Shown: positions 1-7,838 of the stretch, piece after piece | Position numbering within the stretch: position 1 is the first letter of the stretch | How the letters are laid out: each line of letters opens with the position of its first letter | Assembly: GCA_021782675.1 (NCBI GenBank) | Contig: JAJXUS010000058.1 | Coordinates: 1 to 9,093 of the forward strand | Length of the DNA stretch: 9,093 nt | Direction: 5' to 3' | Source: Acidobacteriota bacterium | Lineage (GTDB): Bacteria > Acidobacteriota > Terriglobia > Terriglobales > Acidobacteriaceae | The notes under the pieces: model-generated | The model's database searches: none | What the model was told of the DNA's origin: nothing | What the model saw: only the letters and a program-made list of their open reading frames with translations | Position numbers and translations under genes: made by a program

Positions 1-393
1 GCGCGTATCCGTGAAAGAACCAACCACCGTGGACCAGTGCAACCGCAACTGAACATCGGCGTCGCTGGTCGTGGCATGCTGCGGGAACACCTCGTAGCTT
101 TCGAGCGTCGCGTAGGTGCGAAGACTTTCGTGGTAGCCGGTGATGTCGTGGAAGAACTCCTGCTCCGTGAACTGCGCCTTGTTGCCGAGGCTGTTGTAGG
201 CCCGCTGCCAGGCGCGCAGCTCAATCTCGCTGCCCAGCTTGCGCGCCGCGGCCTCCGGCGTGGAGGAGGATCCAACCAGGCCTTCCCCGCCGGCGAAGAA
301 CCGGGCCGAGGCGTTGGGATGCAGCGTCCCGATCGCAATAAACAGGACCGTGAGCGCCGCGAGCACCAGTGCGAGCAGAGCGCCGCGCTTCAT
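1..393 (-). CDS. Small signal-anchored protein of unknown function, partial (C-terminus beyond left edge)
   Basis: The frame is open from an ATG at 393 to the window edge, giving 131 residues of an incomplete protein. Residues 1-30 form a basic, hydrophobic, alanine-ending segment (MKRGALLALV..., with PNASA near residue 30) that reads as a Sec signal peptide or N-terminal anchor, so the rest is probably periplasmic. The following part is soluble and mixed in charge, with aromatic positions such as EFFHDITGY and LHWSTVVGSF. The helix-then-strand look vaguely resembles an NTF2/SnoaL-like fold, but this is a weak guess. The start overlaps the stop of the membrane protein upstream by 4 bp (ATGA), and a GGTG Shine-Dalgarno-like element lies 5 nt before the ATG, so the two genes are almost certainly translationally coupled. 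I do not recognise the family. Confidence 0.8.
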   Translation of the reverse strand, partial: MKRGALLALVLAALTVLFIAIGTLHPNASARFFAGGEGLVGSSSTPEAAARKLGSEIELRAWQRAYNSLGNKAQFTEQEFFHDITGYHESLRTYATLESYEVFPQHATTSDADVQLRLHWSTVVGSFTDTR

Positions 394-2147
394 GAGAGCA
401 CCGTCCCGGCCACCAGAGGCTGCCCGACTGCGCCGGACGAATCGTCCTCATCGTCGTGCCGTCCGTCCGGTATCAGAACAATCAGAATCGCCAGCAGGCT
501 ACTGCCGAACGGCAGCGTCCCCCACAGGATTCCCTGCCAGTGCGGCGGCTTCTGCGGCGAAGGAATGGGCTGCGCCGGAGGCACGCCATCCTTGCTCCAG
601 ATCACGATGGTGCGGTCTTCCAGATCATCCACCGGCCGCCAGCCGGCAAAGGTGAGCAGCGGGTCATAGGACGGATCATGCACCAGCACCCACTTGAGCC
701 CGTAGTGATCGGCATGGCGCAGGATGGCGCGCAGCGCCTTCATGCCGCCCGCGCCAAAATATTTTGAGCTGGTGAGTGCGCCGGCGCCGTTTTGCGTCAG
801 CTCCGGCAGCAGACGGCCGGAGTTCCACTCCCCGTCCACGCTGCTGGCGTCGGTAAGCACGGCCAGGCGGGAGATTTTGTTGCCAAAGCCGAGGGTGACG
901 TAGCGGTATCGGTCGTGCCCGTCGCGGTTCAGCCAGGCGGCGGCGGAATCGACCCGGAAGCTCTCAGCATCGGCGGGGCGGTAGGTGGACCAGGCCACGC
1001 CAAAGCCGCAGGTAAAGGCCGCCAGCACCATCAGGCTGACGAGGGCCGGAGCCCGGAAGCGGGCGATCAACTCCGCGGCCAGCAGGCCGACAAAAGGCAG
1101 CGCCAGCAGGGTGGCCCAATAGCTGAAGCGCTCCATGGTGATGACTTCAAAGGCGCGGCCCAGCAGCAGATGAGCCACCGGTGTGGTGCCGCCCAGGCCG
1201 ACCAGGAACGCGAACCAGAAGCCCAGCAGCAGCGGCCGAAGACGCGGCTGAATCGAACCCCGCCAGATGATGAAAGGGATCGCCAGAATCAAGGCGCCGT
1301 ACGGGATGACAAAATAATTCAGGCCCCATTGCGGGCTCAAAATGTAATTGGCGCGGCTGGCGTGCGGAATCGGGGTCTGGGTTACGGGATAATGGACAAG
1401 AGCAATCCAGAACGGCAGCAGAACCAGCGCAATGGCCGCGCTTACCACGACAACGATACCGAGGGTGCGAGCGGCTACCGCGCCCATGCTGGTGGATTTT
1501 TCGGATGAAGCGCTGCGGGCGTCCATCACGACCAGAGCGAGCACCGGCACGGCAAAGAAAAAGGACCCGAACAGCAGCGTGGCATGGTGAGCCGCGGCCG
1601 CCGCCGTAAACAGAATGGCGGCCTTCAGAAACGCCCGCGGCCGGCCATAACGGACCCACTCAAACAGATAAGGCAATGCATTCAAGTAGATAGGCGCAGC
1701 CGAGGTGGTCGCGAGCTGTCCGGCGGAGTAGACAAGAAAGCTTTCCGAGCCCAGAAATACGCTGGCCAGCGCCGCAAAAGATGCCGCCCGGGGACTGACC
1801 CAGAGCAGGGAGAAACGATACACACCGACGACCAGCAGCAGGATGGCCGCCATCTGGACCGCCATATACCCCATCTCCAGCCCGAGGACGTGCGAAAGGA
1901 TGGCAATCCACTGCTGCGGCAGCGGCGGGTAGGTCGCCTGCGAGAATCCGGCATACCACTTGCTGTTCCATGGGTTGAACCAGTGGTGCAGATAGTGGGA
2001 TGCGAAGAAAATATGAAAATTGGTGTCGTAGGACTTCAGAGGCAGCTTCATCAGCAACAGCGGCAGATGGACGGCCAATGCAGTCAGCAAGATCAACGGC
2101 ATCGGCAGCGGCTGGGCGGAGGATGCGGCCCGGTCAATTGGTTTCAC
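390..2147 (-). CDS. Multi-pass membrane protein, GT-C / PTPS-related-like glycosyltransferase
   Basis: This 585-residue protein starts at a GTG preceded by AAGAGGA, three bases upstream. A hydrophobic segment (residues about 15-36) is followed by an extracytoplasmic loop with D41, H45, two Trp residues (60, 64) and YPPLP at 73-77. Such an Asp-containing first loop followed by YPPL is characteristic of membrane proteins annotated as PTPS-related and of GT-C glycosyltransferases, which transfer sugars from polyprenyl-phosphate donors on the outer face of the inner membrane. Roughly nine further hydrophobic stretches run to about residue 388. Residues 395-535 look like a soluble periplasmic domain (for example WVLVHDPSYD at 486-495), then comes a last membrane helix (about 538-560) and a short acidic tail (DGRHDDEDD). 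The acceptor and sugar cannot be told from sequence. It is the first gene of a leftward operon, divergent from the TPR-barrel gene. An undefined polytopic membrane protein is the alternative. Confidence 0.88.
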   Translation of the reverse strand: MKPIDRAASSAQPLPMPLILLTALAVHLPLLLMKLPLKSYDTNFHIFFASHYLHHWFNPWNSKWYAGFSQATYPPLPQQWIAILSHVLGLEMGYMAVQMAAILLLVVGVYRFSLLWVSPRAASFAALASVFLGSESFLVYSAGQLATTSAAPIYLNALPYLFEWVRYGRPRAFLKAAILFTAAAAAHHATLLFGSFFFAVPVLALVVMDARSASSEKSTSMGAVAARTLGIVVVVSAAIALVLLPFWIALVHYPVTQTPIPHASRANYILSPQWGLNYFVIPYGALILAIPFIIWRGSIQPRLRPLLLGFWFAFLVGLGGTTPVAHLLLGRAFEVITMERFSYWATLLALPFVGLLAAELIARFRAPALVSLMVLAAFTCGFGVAWSTYRPADAESFRVDSAAAWLNRDGHDRYRYVTLGFGNKISRLAVLTDASSVDGEWNSGRLLPELTQNGAGALTSSKYFGAGGMKALRAILRHADHYGLKWVLVHDPSYDPLLTFAGWRPVDDLEDRTIVIWSKDGVPPAQPIPSPQKPPHWQGILWGTLPFGSSLLAILIVLIPDGRHDDEDDSSGAVGQPLVAGTVLS

Positions 2148-2150
2148 GAT

Positions 2151-2157
2151 TCCTCTT
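2151..2157 (-). promoter_or_regulatory. Ribosome-binding site deciding the GTG start
   Basis: Read on the minus strand this is AAGAGGA, ending three bases before the GTG at 2147. It supports the GTG as the true start; I did not find an ATG start near it in the same frame. Confidence 0.6.
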
Positions 2158-2236
2158 GGATTCCGCGAGTAACGAATGTGTTGCTCACCGCCGCTCGTGC
2201 GGCTGTCTGCAGTGTAGCAACGCGAAAAGCACTTTC

Positions 2237-2264
2237 AGTATCCAACGTTCGTGTACAAAAACAA
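2237..2264 (-). promoter_or_regulatory. Weak candidate sigma-70-type promoter for the leftward operon
   Basis: On the minus strand TTGTTT (2264-2259) and GATACT (2242-2237) are separated by 16 bp, matching three of six and four of six consensus positions. Transcription would begin near 2230 and leave a leader of about 80 nt before the GTG at 2147. The match is poor and could be chance. The rest of the 132-bp divergent region holds no convincing promoter for the rightward gene. Confidence 0.25.
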
Positions 2265-2279
2265 GATTCCGGTGACCCT

Positions 2280-5200
2280 TTGATTGCGCGTTCCGCAACC
2301 TTAGCAAAAATTTGCTTTTGTGTCGTTTTTACACTCCCCTGTTTTGGTCTGGCTCAGACCTACACCGTCAGCCCCGCCGGCACAGCAAAGCCGGCGGCCA
2401 AGCCCGGCGCGGCGCCGGTGACGGCGCAGTCGCTCGGCTGGGGATCGAATATCCAGAACGCGCGGCTGGCGCGGGCGGCGCAGCAGGCGCTGGCCCGGGG
2501 CGACCACGCCGCGGCGCTGAGCTATGCGCAGCGGGCGGCGGCATCGGCCCCGAACGATCCCCAGCTCTGGTTTCTGCTGGGATACGCGGCGCGTCTGGCC
2601 AACCGCTATTCGCAGTCGATCGCAGCCTACCAGCATGGACTCCGCCTGCAGCCGGGCGCGGTCGACGGCCTGTCCGGTCTGGCGCAGGTCTACAGTGTTT
2701 CCGGCCGCACCGATGAAGCCATCAAGCTGCTGACGCAGGTTCTGGCGACGGACCCGCGACGCCACAACGATGCGCAACTGCTGGGAGATATCTATCTCCG
2801 CTCCGGCAACACCACGGACGCCATCACCTGGCTGACGCGGGCCGAGCGGGTGCAGCCAGATGCACGCTCTGAGCTGCTGCTGGCGCTTGCCTATCAGCGG
2901 CTGAATCAACTGGATACCGCGCGCCGGTACCTGAACATGGCGAAGCAGCGCGCGCCCAATAATCCTGAAGTACAGCGGGCGCTGGCCGGCTACTACCGCG
3001 AAAGCGGAAATTATCCGGCGGCCATTGCCGCACTGCGCTCGATTGCCAACCCCCATCCCGACGTAGTGGCGGAGCTGGCCTACACCTACCAGTTAGCGGG
3101 CGACGTGCAGCAGGCGGCGACAACCTACCGGCAGGCCGCGAATGCCATGCCACGCGACCTGGGGCTGCAGCTCTCGGCGGCGCAGGCACAGGTGGCTGCA
3201 GGATCCATTCCGCAGGCTGAGCCATTTCTGCGTCGCGCCGCCGCCATCGATCCCAATTACTACCGGCTGCACGCATTGCGCGGCCAGATTGCTGTGCTCC
3301 AGGAGAACGATGAGCAGGCCGCGAAGGAGTATCAGGAGGCCCTCGCCAGCCTGCCTGCCGCGCCCGTCGAAGGGCCGCTCTACGGCATTCAACTGCACAT
3401 GGATCTGCTGTCGGTGTATCGCAGCCTGGGGCAGGACGATGCCGCTGCGGCGCAGTTGAAGATTGCCCAGGCGCAGATTGTGCCCATCCACGAACAGGGG
3501 CCTGGCCGCGCGGGATTTCTGCGCCTGCGGGCGCTGATCAAGATGAACGCTGGCGAAACAGACAGCGCGCTGGCGGACATTCGCCAGGCCGTGGCGCTCA
3601 GTCCCAACGATCCGGCGAATCTGCAGCTCGACGGCGATCTGCTGATGAAGCTGGGACGTACTCACGAGGCCATGGCGCAGTATCAGAAAATTCTCCAGAC
3701 TGACCCGCGCAACCGCTTCGCTCTGGTCTCCCTGGGCTATGCGCAGCGCGCGGCCGGCGACAATCGCGCTGCCGCCAAAACGTTCCAGACCCTGGCCCAT
3801 GTCGATCCGTCGCTGTATGTTCCCTACCTGGCGCTCGGCGATCTTTACACCGCGGAGCGCCACTATGCCCGGGCGGAGATGTTCTACCGCAAGGCCTATG
3901 CCCGCTCCGCGCACAGCGCGCTGATCACTGCGGGCGCCATGAATGCGGCAATCGAAGCACACAATATTCCGCTGGCGCATGTCTGGCTGAAGCGCGCCAA
4001 CGCTACCATGCGCCAGCAGCCCCAGATGCTGCGGGAGACAGAGCGGTATTACAGCTTCGCGGGCGATCCGGCAGCCTCCGCCGCTGTTGGCGAGGAAGCG
4101 ATTAAAAAGCTCCCCATGGACCGCGACGTGGTGGTGTACCTGGGTTACGACCTGCTGCAGCTGGGCAAATATGCGGAGCTGCAGCAGCTCACGGATAAAT
4201 ACAAGGATCTGCTGCCGCACGAACCGGACATTCCCCTGCTGGCCGGATACGTGCAAAAGCATGATGGGAATCTGCAGCAGGCGCAGGCGGACTTCTCCGA
4301 GGCGCTGGCGCGCGATCCCCGGATTGTCACCGCCTACGTAAACCGGGGCTATGTGAGAAACGATCTGCATCAGCCCGCAGAAGCCGCACAGGATTTTGAA
4401 GCGGCGTTGAAGCTTGACCCGAAGGATGCGGAGGCGCATCTGGGACTGGCCTACGCGGACCTGGATCTGAATCGCCCGGCGAGCGCGATCGAACAGACGC
4501 GCTACGTTGAGAAGGAATCCGGGACCTCGGTGATGCTGCACTCCATCCGGGCGACGGCCTACGGGCGCGAAGGGATGCTGACTCGCTCGGCGCAGGAGTA
4601 TCGGGCCGCGCTGCGCATCAAGCCGAATGACGGCGCGCTGCATCTCGGGCTGGGCGAGACCCTGTTTGCCGCGCGGCGCTACCACCGGGCGGTGGCGGAG
4701 CTGCGGACGGCAGAACAGGATTCGCCGCAAAATCCGGAGATTTCCGCGCTGCTGGCGCGCTCCTACGCACATATCGGCGATCGTGCCGCCACCGAACACT
4801 ACGTGACGCTGGCCGAGCAGCAGGCGGCCCAGAAGCCCGCCGGGCCGGACTCTACGAAGCTTGAGAGCGCAATTCTGATCGGCACGGGCGAGGCGCTGAA
4901 CACAATCGGCCAACAGCGGCCGGCCATGCAGCGCTTTGAAAAGGCTCTGTCGCTGCCCGGCAGCGACCGGGTCGGCGTACGGCTGGCCATTGCGGGGCTG
5001 ATGGCGGATCAGGACAACTCGGCGGACGCGCAGCGCCAGATTGCGCTGGCGATGATGGAGGCCGAGGCGGGCGATACGGCTGCTCCGACCGGGGAGCAAT
5101 ACATTGCGGCGGCGGACATCTTCCGCCAGTTGCATGAGTACAAGCTGTCGCAGGTTTATCTGGAGCACGCGCGCGCCGCCGGAGCCTCGGACGTGGCCGT

Positions 5201-6500
5201 GCGGGTGGGGATGGCGAGCACCTATCTGGCGCTGGGCGATACGCTGCGCGCCCAGGCGGAGCTGGCGGCCGTGGGCCGCCTCGCGCCCGGCGAGGCGAGC
5301 TATCAATATCTTCTGGCGCAGGCTGCGGTCTATCAACAGGAGCACCATGGCACTGAAGCGCTGACCGCGTTTGCCCAGGCCGTGACCGATGCCGGCGAAG
5401 ATCAGACGGCGGAGCAAAGCCTGATCACGACCGGCGCCGATGAAGGGTATCGCATCAACCCGACATTCAGCCTGTTAGGGAATGCCTCGGTCCAGGCGCT
5501 CTACGAGGACTCGACGGTCTATGTGCTGGACTCCAAGCTGGACGCGGCCTTCCCGGTGAATCCCAACAACCCTTCCCTGCTGCCGCCTCCGCGCTCCTCG
5601 ATCCAGAGCCAGGGTACGGCGGCGTATCACCTTCATCTGAGCCATCTGCCCCCGGCCGGAGGCTTTCTGCAGGTGGTCGATACCCGCGGCAACATCTCAG
5701 TGCCCGCGACCAACTCGATCGTCAACCGCAACACGGTGGACACGTCGTTCAACTTCGGACTGAGCCCGACGCTGCACGTAGGCCGCAGTGTGGTGACGTT
5801 CGACAGCGGTGTGCAGGGCACCATCCGGCGCGATACGCTTTCGCCGGTCCAGTTAAACCAGAATCTGTTCCGCGCTTTCACCTATATGTCGACCAGCTCC
5901 TTGTTCAACGTCGTTTCGGCGAGCGGGTACTTTATCTGGGAGACGGGTCCCTTCACCGAAAGCAACGTTCACTCCACAGCGCTGGCGAGCGCCCTGGACT
6001 TTCGCGTGGGATCCCCCTGGGGCAAGACGGCGCTGCTGACCGGCTGGGGCCTGAACGATCAGCAGTTCTCCCCGGTCGGCATCGAGGACTACTACACCAC
6101 GACCTATATCGGTCTCTCGCATCGGTTTTCGCAGCGTTTCAGCGCGACGGCGTTGCTTGAAGACCTGCGCACCTGGCGAATTGTTCAGCCGAACTCAGGG
6201 GTCGCGCAGGCGCTGCGCCCAGCAGGATCGTTTGACTTTACGCCCAATGACCGCTGGGGTGTGCACTTTAGTACTGCTTATTTTTCGACCCGCAGCTTTC
6301 ACGTCTACGACACAACACAAAACAGTCTTTCCGTGTCTTATGAGAGGGCCTACCGGCATCGCTTTACGGACGCCGGTAAGCCGGTCAATCTGCAGTATCC
6401 GATACGGTTTTCGGCCGGCTTTCAGCAGCAGGACTTTTTCAACTTTCCGGTCGGTCCCAAGCAGACTTTCCGGCCGTACGTCAGCGTCACGATTTTTTAA
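2280..6500 (+). CDS. Secreted TPR-repeat protein with C-terminal outer-membrane beta-barrel, candidate glycan exporter
   Basis: The chosen TTG start gives 1406 residues. It has GGTGA just upstream and begins a good Sec signal peptide (R4, K10, hydrophobic core, probable cleavage after GLA at 23-25). The frame is open farther left, but that part lies antisense to the membrane protein gene and carries no signal. Residues about 56-1045 are about 28 successive TPR-like helix pairs of 31-36 residues, many ending in D/N-P (for example ATDPRR, KLDPKD). Residues about 1062-1406 change character: alternating polar and hydrophobic strands rich in aromatics, ending in RPYVSVTIF with a terminal Phe, as in outer-membrane barrels. 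A periplasmic TPR superhelix joined to a barrel is the architecture of BcsC, PgaA and PelB, which pass exopolysaccharides across the outer membrane. The sugar-enzyme neighbours agree with this. No specific polysaccharide can be named. A TPR-barrel assembly or secretion port for another substrate is the alternative. Confidence 0.85.
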   Translation: MIARSATLAKICFCVVFTLPCFGLAQTYTVSPAGTAKPAAKPGAAPVTAQSLGWGSNIQNARLARAAQQALARGDHAAALSYAQRAAASAPNDPQLWFLLGYAARLANRYSQSIAAYQHGLRLQPGAVDGLSGLAQVYSVSGRTDEAIKLLTQVLATDPRRHNDAQLLGDIYLRSGNTTDAITWLTRAERVQPDARSELLLALAYQRLNQLDTARRYLNMAKQRAPNNPEVQRALAGYYRESGNYPAAIAALRSIANPHPDVVAELAYTYQLAGDVQQAATTYRQAANAMPRDLGLQLSAAQAQVAAGSIPQAEPFLRRAAAIDPNYYRLHALRGQIAVLQENDEQAAKEYQEALASLPAAPVEGPLYGIQLHMDLLSVYRSLGQDDAAAAQLKIAQAQIVPIHEQGPGRAGFLRLRALIKMNAGETDSALADIRQAVALSPNDPANLQLDGDLLMKLGRTHEAMAQYQKILQTDPRNRFALVSLGYAQRAAGDNRAAAKTFQTLAHVDPSLYVPYLALGDLYTAERHYARAEMFYRKAYARSAHSALITAGAMNAAIEAHNIPLAHVWLKRANATMRQQPQMLRETERYYSFAGDPAASAAVGEEAIKKLPMDRDVVVYLGYDLLQLGKYAELQQLTDKYKDLLPHEPDIPLLAGYVQKHDGNLQQAQADFSEALARDPRIVTAYVNRGYVRNDLHQPAEAAQDFEAALKLDPKDAEAHLGLAYADLDLNRPASAIEQTRYVEKESGTSVMLHSIRATAYGREGMLTRSAQEYRAALRIKPNDGALHLGLGETLFAARRYHRAVAELRTAEQDSPQNPEISALLARSYAHIGDRAATEHYVTLAEQQAAQKPAGPDSTKLESAILIGTGEALNTIGQQRPAMQRFEKALSLPGSDRVGVRLAIAGLMADQDNSADAQRQIALAMMEAEAGDTAAPTGEQYIAAADIFRQLHEYKLSQVYLEHARAAGASDVAVRVGMASTYLALGDTLRAQAELAAVGRLAPGEASYQYLLAQAAVYQQEHHGTEALTAFAQAVTDAGEDQTAEQSLITTGADEGYRINPTFSLLGNASVQALYEDSTVYVLDSKLDAAFPVNPNNPSLLPPPRSSIQSQGTAAYHLHLSHLPPAGGFLQVVDTRGNISVPATNSIVNRNTVDTSFNFGLSPTLHVGRSVVTFDSGVQGTIRRDTLSPVQLNQNLFRAFTYMSTSSLFNVVSASGYFIWETGPFTESNVHSTALASALDFRVGSPWGKTALLTGWGLNDQQFSPVGIEDYYTTTYIGLSHRFSQRFSATALLEDLRTWRIVQPNSGVAQALRPAGSFDFTPNDRWGVHFSTAYFSTRSFHVYDTTQNSLSVSYERAYRHRFTDAGKPVNLQYPIRFSAGFQQQDFFNFPVGPKQTFRPYVSVTIF

Positions 6501-6503
6501 GGA
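6499..6503 (+). promoter_or_regulatory. Ribosome-binding site embedded in upstream stop codon
   Basis: AAGGA overlaps the TAA stop (6498-6500) of the TPR-barrel gene and lies 8 nt before the ATG at 6512. It favours 6512 over the in-frame ATG at 6503, which would have the Shine-Dalgarno bases running into the start codon. The arrangement implies translational coupling of the two genes. Confidence 0.6.
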
Positions 6504-6511
6504 TGGATCGA

Positions 6512-7771
6512 ATGAAGATTTGTCTGGTTGGAACCTTCCCCCCCAGCGGACGGCAGCTTAACGAGTACTCCTTTCACCTGGCGCGGGAGCTGCGGCGCGT
6601 GCCGGGCGTGGAGTTGACGATCCTGGCCGACGAGCTGACCCACTACGATTTCGCCACAGATGCAACCGGCAAACCGCTGGACGCGCCGAACCAGGAAGAG
6701 CTGGCTGGATACAACGTCATCCGCTGCTGGAAGTTCGGCACTCTTTCAAACCCCGTCCGGCTGCTGCAGGCCATCCGCAGCGTGAACCCGGACGTGGTCT
6801 GGTTCAACCTCGTCTTTTCGAGCTTCGCCACGCCAGAGAATCCGGCGGCGGCGGCATTGGGTCTGACGGTTCCGGCGCTGGCCCGTGCTATGGGGTATTA
6901 CACCCATGTCACGCTGCACCATGTGCTGGAGCACGTGGATTTCGCGGCGGCCGGCGTCAAGCACAGCCGGCTGCTGGAGCTGGGCTCAGACATTACAACC
7001 CGCATTCTGCTGCGCGCCAATTCGATCTCGGTACTGTTGCCGGGCTACCGGCGCACGCTTGAGAAAAAATACGGCGCGAAAAACGTGATGCTCTCCACGC
7101 ACGGCACATTTCTGCCAAACCCGGAACCACCGGACTTTTCCATGCGCGGCAACCCGGATCAGCGCATCCTCGCCATCGGTCATTGGGGCACTTATAAACG
7201 GCTTGAAACTTTAATGGATGCTTTTCCCGCCGTGTGGAAACAGATTCCGAACGCCAAGCTCGTCGTAGCGGGCGCGAATCATCATACAAAGCCAGGGTAC
7301 TGGGAATCGATCCGGGCAGCGCAGCCTGCGCATCTGCCCATTGAATTTCTCGGCTACGTGGCGGAGGAGGATATTCCGACATTGTTTCGCAGCACATCGG
7401 TCCTGGTTTTGCCGTATGACTCCGCCACCGGCTCGAGCGGGCCGGCGCATCAGGCGTGCGAGTACGGTGTCCCGATCGTGTGCGCGGACATCCCGGATCT
7501 GCACGATATGGCGGTGGCTGAGGGCATGGCGGCAAGCTTCTATAAGACTGGCGACGCGGCGCAGCTTACCGCCGCGCTAATCGGCATTCTGGGCTCCCCG
7601 GAGCGGCAGCGCGCGATGTCGGAGCAAAACTACGCGGCCGGTACCGCGATGACGATGGAAGGTGTGGTGCGGACCACACTGGATGCCATTGCCGCGCGGA
7701 AGACGGAGCGGCGGCAACCTGCGACCGCTCCCGCTTTGAAAGGCGATCAAAGCCTCGAGAGTGACGGGTAG
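6512..7771 (+). CDS. GT4-type (GT-B fold) glycosyltransferase
   Basis: This 419-residue cytoplasmic enzyme has the two-domain layout of family 4 glycosyltransferases, which move a sugar from a nucleotide-sugar donor to an acceptor. The N-terminal Rossmann domain opens with MKICLVGTFPPSG, a glycine-rich start typical of the family. LHHVLEHVDF at 135-144 and STHGTF at 195-200 end the acceptor domain. The donor domain starts near 218 with ILAIGHWGTYKRLE, where the Gly and Lys-Arg are in the usual phosphate-binding position. GSSGPAHQACEYGVPIV at 307-323 occupies the place of the EX7E motif, but both usual glutamates seem replaced (Ser/Gly and Gln), as in GT4 relatives with a GSSG-H-A motif. It lies 11 bp after the TPR-barrel gene with its ribosome-binding site inside that gene's stop, so the two form one operon. 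The C-terminal 25 residues are a polar tail. Donor and acceptor are unknown. Confidence 0.9.
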   Translation: MKICLVGTFPPSGRQLNEYSFHLARELRRVPGVELTILADELTHYDFATDATGKPLDAPNQEELAGYNVIRCWKFGTLSNPVRLLQAIRSVNPDVVWFNLVFSSFATPENPAAAALGLTVPALARAMGYYTHVTLHHVLEHVDFAAAGVKHSRLLELGSDITTRILLRANSISVLLPGYRRTLEKKYGAKNVMLSTHGTFLPNPEPPDFSMRGNPDQRILAIGHWGTYKRLETLMDAFPAVWKQIPNAKLVVAGANHHTKPGYWESIRAAQPAHLPIEFLGYVAEEDIPTLFRSTSVLVLPYDSATGSSGPAHQACEYGVPIVCADIPDLHDMAVAEGMAASFYKTGDAAQLTAALIGILGSPERQRAMSEQNYAAGTAMTMEGVVRTTLDAIAARKTERRQPATAPALKGDQSLESDG

Positions 7772-7791
7772 CACGAACTTTTTACAAAAAT

Positions 7792-7807
7792 TGGCCCTGG
7801 GCTTGCA
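7792..7807 (+). promoter_or_regulatory. Candidate sigma-54 (RpoN) -24/-12 promoter
   Basis: TGGCCCTGGGCTTGCA fits the consensus TGGCACG-N4-TTGCW at ten of twelve defined positions, with exact spacing between the GG (7793-7794) and GC (7805-7806) pairs. Transcription would start near G7818, 21 nt before the first downstream in-frame ATG at 7839. It sits in the only gap between the glycosyltransferase and the lipoprotein gene, just after an AT-rich patch (TTTTTACAAAAA, 7779-7790). If real, the lipoprotein gene needs an ATP-dependent enhancer-binding activator. I saw no clear activator site upstream. Confidence 0.55.
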
Positions 7808-7838
7808 TCAGGGTATGGCTGGTGGAGCAACGAAAGCG

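Noticed and set aside
792..1508. A 238-codon plus-strand frame inside the membrane protein gene
   Set aside because: It is a Gln/Arg/Gly-rich shadow without domains, opposite a well-supported polytopic membrane protein.
2190..2203. Inverted repeat GCCGC-TCGT-GCGGC in the divergent intergenic region
   Set aside because: A 5-bp GC stem is common by chance in GC-rich DNA, and there is no T-run or recognisable operator. It is kept only as a note.
1584..2279. Leftward extension of the TPR-barrel frame (ATG at 1584)
   Set aside because: It is antisense to the membrane protein gene and yields Arg/Gln-rich sequence. The signal peptide begins at 2280, so the real start is there.
3093..5417. A 774-codon open frame antisense to the TPR-barrel gene
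   Set aside because: It lies wholly opposite a gene with a signal peptide, TPR units and barrel. Its product is Arg/Gln/Leu-rich without domains, as expected when Ala- and Leu-rich high-GC codons are read backwards.
6503..6505. ATG at 6503 as the glycosyltransferase start
   Set aside because: It would have AAGGA overlapping the start with no spacer. ATG 6512 has a normal 8-nt spacer and begins the typical MKICLVG strand.
7815..7817. In-frame ATG at 7815 as start of the lipoprotein gene
   Set aside because: It falls upstream of the start site predicted from the sigma-54 motif (G7818) and would add more non-signal residues before an already long N-terminus.
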